Shown: positions 59,932 through 64,000 of the stretch, piece after piece
Numbering within the stretch: the first letter of the stretch is position 1
Layout: each line of letters opens with the position of its first letter
NCBI GenBank assembly: GCA_003481005.1
Contig: QUKC01000003.1
Coordinates: 1 to 64,000 of the forward strand
Direction: 5' to 3'
Length of the DNA stretch: 64,000 nucleotides
Source: Firmicutes bacterium TM09-10
GTDB taxonomy: Bacteria > Bacillota > Clostridia > Lachnospirales > Lachnospiraceae
Notes under the pieces: generated by a model
Seen by the model: the letters and a program-made list of their open reading frames with translations, nothing else
What the model was told of the DNA's origin: nothing
Database searches by the model: none
Program-made: the position numbers and the translations under genes

Positions 59932-60747
59932 TTACTTTCTGCCGACAAGCAGCCGGGAAGACCCCAGCATCATCATGGCAGCCCGACGGTGGGAGCCAAA
60001 AGCTTCCTGTGCAGTGTCAACGAGTCGTACTTCCTCATACCCCATATCTCGCAGTTTCTGCGCAAAACCTTCCATGTCACCGTACATCTTTGGTTTCATA
60101 TCATCGTTGAGTGCAAAGACGCCGCCTTTTTTCAATACCCGCAGGCTTTCCAGCAGCAGTTTCTGCATATCAGCACCCATAACATTGTGATAGACATAGT
60201 TGCTGATGACTACATCAAAACTCTCATCAGAAAAATCCAGCTGCTTCGCATCACCGTGCTGAAATACACAGCGGGAAGCCACGCCCTCCCTGGCAGCATT
60301 CTTCTCGCAGAGTGCTTTGCTGTAATTATACACAGCGCCCCAGTAATCAACACCGATCACTTTTGCTTTCGGCCATGTCAGAGCTGAACGGATTGTCAAT
60401 GCTCCGGAGCCGCATCCTACTTCCAGAATCTTCCCCTCACCGTCATAGTCCAGATGAGAGAGAACGACTCGATGAACCTATTCCATAATTCCGCCACCGC
60501 CAAAGGCATACTGCCGCCTGATCCATGTGATCCAGATCAGCAAAACCAAAATTGCGATTGTGATAACAGTAAACAGAACACCAAGAACAGCGACATGTAA
60601 TACATAAAAAGAGAGGACAGCCAGCACAGCGGCCAAAACTCCGATTCCGCCAATGATGTAAAAGACAGGGTTGGACATCCAGCTTCCATAGTCTTCTCCG
60701 TGGGTGCCAAGTCGGATATTTTCCTGCTTACAATGGTTCTTGTTCAT
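59932..60747 (-). pseudogene. Membrane-anchored class I methyltransferase split by an in-frame TAG
   Basis: Two frames in the same reading phase, 60478-60747 and 59932-60477, form one 271-codon gene interrupted by TAG at 60478-60480. The first part has two membrane helices and ends GGGGIME; the second starts VHRVVLSHLDYDGEGK and runs into motif I ILEVGCGSGALTI and VIGVDYWGAVY. A K codon (AAG to TAG) at the junction would give the expected protein. A TTG inside motif I could start a shortened product without the SAM loop. The start at 60747 has GAAGGAGGAA. Confidence 0.8.
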
Positions 60748-60763
60748 TACATTTCCTCCTTCT

Positions 60764-62497
60764 TTACGCAAGTTTCCAATTCTGGCTTTCTGTCTGCAGT
60801 TTTACCATATGGGCATATACACCATTCTTTTCTTCCAGATCCTTTGGTGATCCTTCTTCTGCCACGGTGCCATCAGAAAGGACAACAATTTTATCTGCTC
60901 CTGCTACGGTACGCATCCTGTGGGCGATGACCAGAACCGTTTTATCTGCGATCAGACGGGAAAGGGCTGTCTGTATCAGAGTTTCATTCTCCACATCCAG
61001 GGAAGCAGTAGCTTCATCTAAAAGAATGATCGGCGCATTTTTCAGAAATGCACGGGCAATAGAGATACGCTGGCGCTCTCCGCCGGAAAGTTCACAGCCA
61101 TTTTCTCCGATCTTGGTATGCCATCCATCCGGCAGTTTTTCCGCAAATTCATCCACATTGGCAAGTTTCGCAGCAGCAATGACCTGTTCATCTGTGGCGT
61201 CTTTGTTTCCGATTCGGATATTTTCCAGAATCGTATTGTCAAACAGTGTAACATCCTGGAATACGATGGAATACAGAGAAAGCAGTGTTTCCGGGTCAAT
61301 TCGGGATACATCCATGCCTCCCACGGTAATCTTTCCTCTGTTAATATCCCAGAACCTTGCTGCAAGCCGGGATACGGTTGTTTTTCCGCCGCCGGATGGG
61401 CCGACCAAAGCCGTAACCTCTCCCTGTTTTGCCGTAAAGGAAACATCTTTCAATACCGTTTCTCCGGTATTGTAGGCAAACCCAACATGGTCAAAGACAA
61501 TATCATACCCCTGATTGGAAAGCCTGTCACTGCCTTGCTGGATCGGATGATCGAGAATCTCATTCATACGGGCAATGTTGGTTCGTGTACTGATGACTGC
61601 CGCAAGATTCTGGAGTGCGCCCTGCAAAGGGTCATATAAACGGGATACTACCAAAAGGAACATAAAGAATGTAAGCACGGAGAGGCTTCCCTGCATGAGC
61701 AAAACAGCTCCCACCAGCGCAACCGTTGCAATACCAAGCTTCAGTACCAGTGATGCGGAAACCACAAAAGCAGCAAGCCCAAATTCATTGAGGATGGAAC
61801 GATGCTCCACGGCATGGATCTTCTTTTCCAGCCCCTTTAAATATGCCTGCTCCGCGTTGTTCGCTTTCAGGTCACGAACCGTTTCAATGCACTCCTGTAT
61901 CCCGTCTGCGCAGGCCATCTTCACATCCATCGCTTTCTGATTCAGATTTTCCTGAATCTTTGCGGAAAATCCCACAATCGCAAAGGCAACCGGCAGAACC
62001 CATAAGGCAGCCAGTGCCATTTTCCAGTCCGTAAAGAGCAGACCGATGGAAATCAGAACTGTAGAAATGATCGAACCCGCAAGCTCAGGGATAAAATGTG
62101 AAAAGCTCTGTTCCAGGAAGGTACAGTCCGCCATAATGGTGCTGGTAAGATCGGCTAAATCCTTTTTCCCGAAAAAGGAAAGGGGAATCTTACGCAGATG
62201 CTCTGCAAGGGTAATGCGGCGAATACCGCTTTCTTTATAAGTGGCAAAATAGGTCGCATTATATTGAAAGAAAGTGGTCAGCAGAATCAGGCCGATACAC
62301 ACCACGCAGCCTGCCACATAAAATGGAATTTTCCCACCGGGAACACCTCCGTTCATCAGATCGCTGACCATGTAATATAAAAGACCTACCGGAAACATCA
62401 AAGACAGATTCTGAAGGACGCAGGCCAGGCAGCCTTTGATCAGGTCTTTTGCTCCCTGTTCAGACAGGGCATATTTTTTCTGCAGTTTTTTGATCAT
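60764..62497 (-). CDS. ABC transporter, fused membrane and ATPase domains (subunit B of the second locus)
   Basis: A 577-residue half-transporter, strongly similar over its length to the 24547-26283 product. Walker A GPSGGGKTTVSRL, signature LSGGERQR and Walker B IILLDEATASLD are complete. It ends 17 bases before the split methyltransferase gene start, so they may be co-transcribed. The start lies 1 base after the stop of subunit A. Confidence 0.9.
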   Translation of the reverse strand: MIKKLQKKYALSEQGAKDLIKGCLACVLQNLSLMFPVGLLYYMVSDLMNGGVPGGKIPFYVAGCVVCIGLILLTTFFQYNATYFATYKESGIRRITLAEHLRKIPLSFFGKKDLADLTSTIMADCTFLEQSFSHFIPELAGSIISTVLISIGLLFTDWKMALAALWVLPVAFAIVGFSAKIQENLNQKAMDVKMACADGIQECIETVRDLKANNAEQAYLKGLEKKIHAVEHRSILNEFGLAAFVVSASLVLKLGIATVALVGAVLLMQGSLSVLTFFMFLLVVSRLYDPLQGALQNLAAVISTRTNIARMNEILDHPIQQGSDRLSNQGYDIVFDHVGFAYNTGETVLKDVSFTAKQGEVTALVGPSGGGKTTVSRLAARFWDINRGKITVGGMDVSRIDPETLLSLYSIVFQDVTLFDNTILENIRIGNKDATDEQVIAAAKLANVDEFAEKLPDGWHTKIGENGCELSGGERQRISIARAFLKNAPIILLDEATASLDVENETLIQTALSRLIADKTVLVIAHRMRTVAGADKIVVLSDGTVAEEGSPKDLEEKNGVYAHMVKLQTESQNWKLA

Positions 62498-62498
62498 A

Positions 62499-64000
62499 TC
62501 ACTGCACCTCCTTTGTTACCTTCCATTGCACGGAGGTCTGGTAATTTTTCCACATACGGCTGAACATGCCGTCTTTTGCAAGCAATTCACGGCTGTTGCC
62601 GCACTCGGCAACCTGTCCGTTGCAAATGACAAAAATCTGATCCACATTTGTTACGGTAGAAAGCCTGTGGGCAATCATAATCACGGTCTTTCCCTCGGAA
62701 AGTCTTGAGAAAGCAGCCTGTACGCGGCTTTCGTTATCCGGGTCAGCAAAGGCAGTGGCTTCATCCAGAATGATGATCGGTGCATTTTTCAGCATTACAC
62801 GGGCAATGGCAATTCGCTGCTGCTCGCCGCCGGAAAGATAGACACCCTTTGTACCGATAACCGTATCCACACCCTGTGGGAGTTTTTCCAGAATATCATC
62901 GCACTGTGCGTGATGAAGGGCAGCCAAAATTTCCTCACGGGTAGCTTCCGGTTTTCCCATACGCACATTTTCCAGAATGGATGCCTTGATCAGACGGCTG
63001 TTCTGAAATACGAAAGACACCGTGTTCATGAGTTCCTCTTTCGGGATGTCTTTCACATTAACACCACCGATTTTTACCATTCCGCTCTGGGGATCAAAGA
63101 ATCGGGAAATCAGGTTGGCAAGGGTTGTTTTTCCACCGCCGGACGGGCCGACAAAAGCTACCGTCTGCCCTGCAGGAATGGTCAGTGAAATATCTTTTAA
63201 TACTTCTTTTTCTCCATCATAGCTGAAATGAACCGATTCCAGTTCCACGGAAGCGTTTTGCGGATGCATTGGGTGTTTGCTTTCCTCCAGAGGCTTCAAA
63301 TGCAAAACGCTGTCAATTCTCTGTAAAGCGTCATCTACGATCATGGCATTTTCACTTTGGAACATGATGCGTGTCAGTGTAACAGAAATAACCGGCGTAA
63401 TAATGATATAGAAAATGAGATCCAGTAAGAAACCGGAAGTCACACCGTCTTGTGTCAGCAACAGTCCTCCGGCGATCAGTGTGGCAAAAACTCCGTTGAT
63501 CGCAGCTGTATAGAACATCATCGGTGTCCGAAGTTGCTTGGTGTAGGCGATCACCCATACTTTATAGCGGTCAATGGAGTCTTTAAACTTCTTAAAGGAA
63601 AAGATCGTCTGACCAAAGGTTTTTACTACCGGAATACCGCGGACATACTCTACCGCTTCATTGGACATATCATCCAGCGCATTCTGGTATTCTTTCATCT
63701 TTTCCTGCATCTGCTTTCCGGTCATTGCCATCATAATCAGAAAGCCCAGCACAACCGGAACAAGGCTTAACAGTCCCAGTCTCCAGTCAAACACGAACAA
63801 CAGCACCAAAAGACCGCAGGGGGTTGCAATGGCATTGGCTCTGTCGGGAAGCTGATGAGCGAGATAGGTTTCGGTGGCTGCACTGGATTCGTTGACGATT
63901 TTGCGCAGTTTTCCGCTGCCAAAACTCTCGGCAAATCCAAGAGGAAGCTTAACAATATGCTCCATGGTCTGGATACGCAGGTTTGTGGCAATACGAAATG
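62499..64000 (-). CDS. ABC transporter subunit A of the second locus (5' end outside window)
   Basis: At least 500 residues, open to the window edge. It aligns with the 26287-28056 product from its third helix on (PLGFAESFGSGKLRKI, ETYLAHQLPD). Walker A GPSGGGKTTLANL, signature YLSGGEQQR and Walker B IIILDEATAFAD are intact, with the same FADPDNE. About 85 N-terminal residues should lie beyond 64,000. The promoter of this second locus is therefore not visible. Confidence 0.9.
   Translation of the reverse strand, partial: FRIATNLRIQTMEHIVKLPLGFAESFGSGKLRKIVNESSAATETYLAHQLPDRANAIATPCGLLVLLFVFDWRLGLLSLVPVVLGFLIMMAMTGKQMQEKMKEYQNALDDMSNEAVEYVRGIPVVKTFGQTIFSFKKFKDSIDRYKVWVIAYTKQLRTPMMFYTAAINGVFATLIAGGLLLTQDGVTSGFLLDLIFYIIITPVISVTLTRIMFQSENAMIVDDALQRIDSVLHLKPLEESKHPMHPQNASVELESVHFSYDGEKEVLKDISLTIPAGQTVAFVGPSGGGKTTLANLISRFFDPQSGMVKIGGVNVKDIPKEELMNTVSFVFQNSRLIKASILENVRMGKPEATREEILAALHHAQCDDILEKLPQGVDTVIGTKGVYLSGGEQQRIAIARVMLKNAPIIILDEATAFADPDNESRVQAAFSRLSEGKTVIMIAHRLSTVTNVDQIFVICNGQVAECGNSRELLAKDGMFSRMWKNYQTSVQWKVTKEVQ

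Noticed and set aside
50793..60480. TAG reassigned as a sense codon in this organism
   Set aside because: At least one normal gene (permease ending at 4089) uses TAG as a proper stop between two tightly packed genes. Two amber lesions alone do not show recoding; reported as separate lesions instead.

Overview
The window looks like chromosome from a gut-type Clostridia, most likely Lachnospiraceae. Supporting signs are the YesMN/LplABC-type sugar uptake genes, a six-gene citrate lyase operon, a very large Gram-positive surface protein with an MBG/Ig-like repeat architecture, and IS256, IS3, IS1182 and IS1595 remnants. This placement is by gene style only; no rRNA or tRNA gene was seen. Nearly every gene reads on the minus strand. 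G+C rises visibly from about 24.5 to 37.4 kb and from 39 to 49.4 kb, which suggests acquired blocks.

Layout. 0-0.6 kb: 3' end of an IS256-type element. 0.6-9.4 kb: an oligosaccharide uptake locus (esterase, lipoprotein binding protein, two permeases, serine hydrolase) with its YesM/YesN two-component system. 9.35-14.6 kb: citDEFXGC, each gene overlapping the next; the last overlaps yesM by 4 bases. 14.7-17.1 kb: a dead AEC-family carrier between two near-identical terminators, a LysR regulator and an IS3 fragment. 17.2-21.5 kb: GPH-type sugar symporter, VOC protein, zinc alcohol/polyol dehydrogenase and ROK regulator. 21.6-24.5 kb: NimA-like fragment, HxlR regulator, an AbiE-type toxin-antitoxin pair and scrambled remnants.

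24.5-37.5 kb is the most interesting block. It is one minus-strand operon of 15 genes with almost no spacing: four SAM methyltransferases, three paralogues of the L-2-amino-thiazoline-4-carboxylate (ATC) hydrolase family, three alpha/beta hydrolases, a ketopantoate-reductase-like enzyme, a GNAT, a small membrane protein and a two-subunit exporter-fold ABC transporter. Its promoter carries two GTTAG-N6-CTAAC palindromes that resemble DtxR/IdeR/MntR metal boxes. I infer a metal-regulated small-molecule system, possibly one that makes, modifies or takes up and opens a thiazoline-containing metallophore. A short relative (ABC pair plus two methyltransferases, one split by an in-frame amber codon) runs off the right end at 59.1-64 kb.

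37.9-49.4 kb: a DUF4143-type ATPase, a 2,580-residue surface protein and a MalT/LuxR-type regulator. 49.5-59 kb is a graveyard mixed with living genes: a second IS256 end, a broken diguanylate cyclase, an IS1595-derived MITE, an FtsX-like permease fragment, a RloAB/AbiL-like ATPase plus TOPRIM pair, an XRE/zinc-ribbon/ImmA group, a CPBP protease and an IS1182 remnant. The two IS256 ends share a covarying hairpin and an outward consensus promoter, which I found nowhere else in the window.
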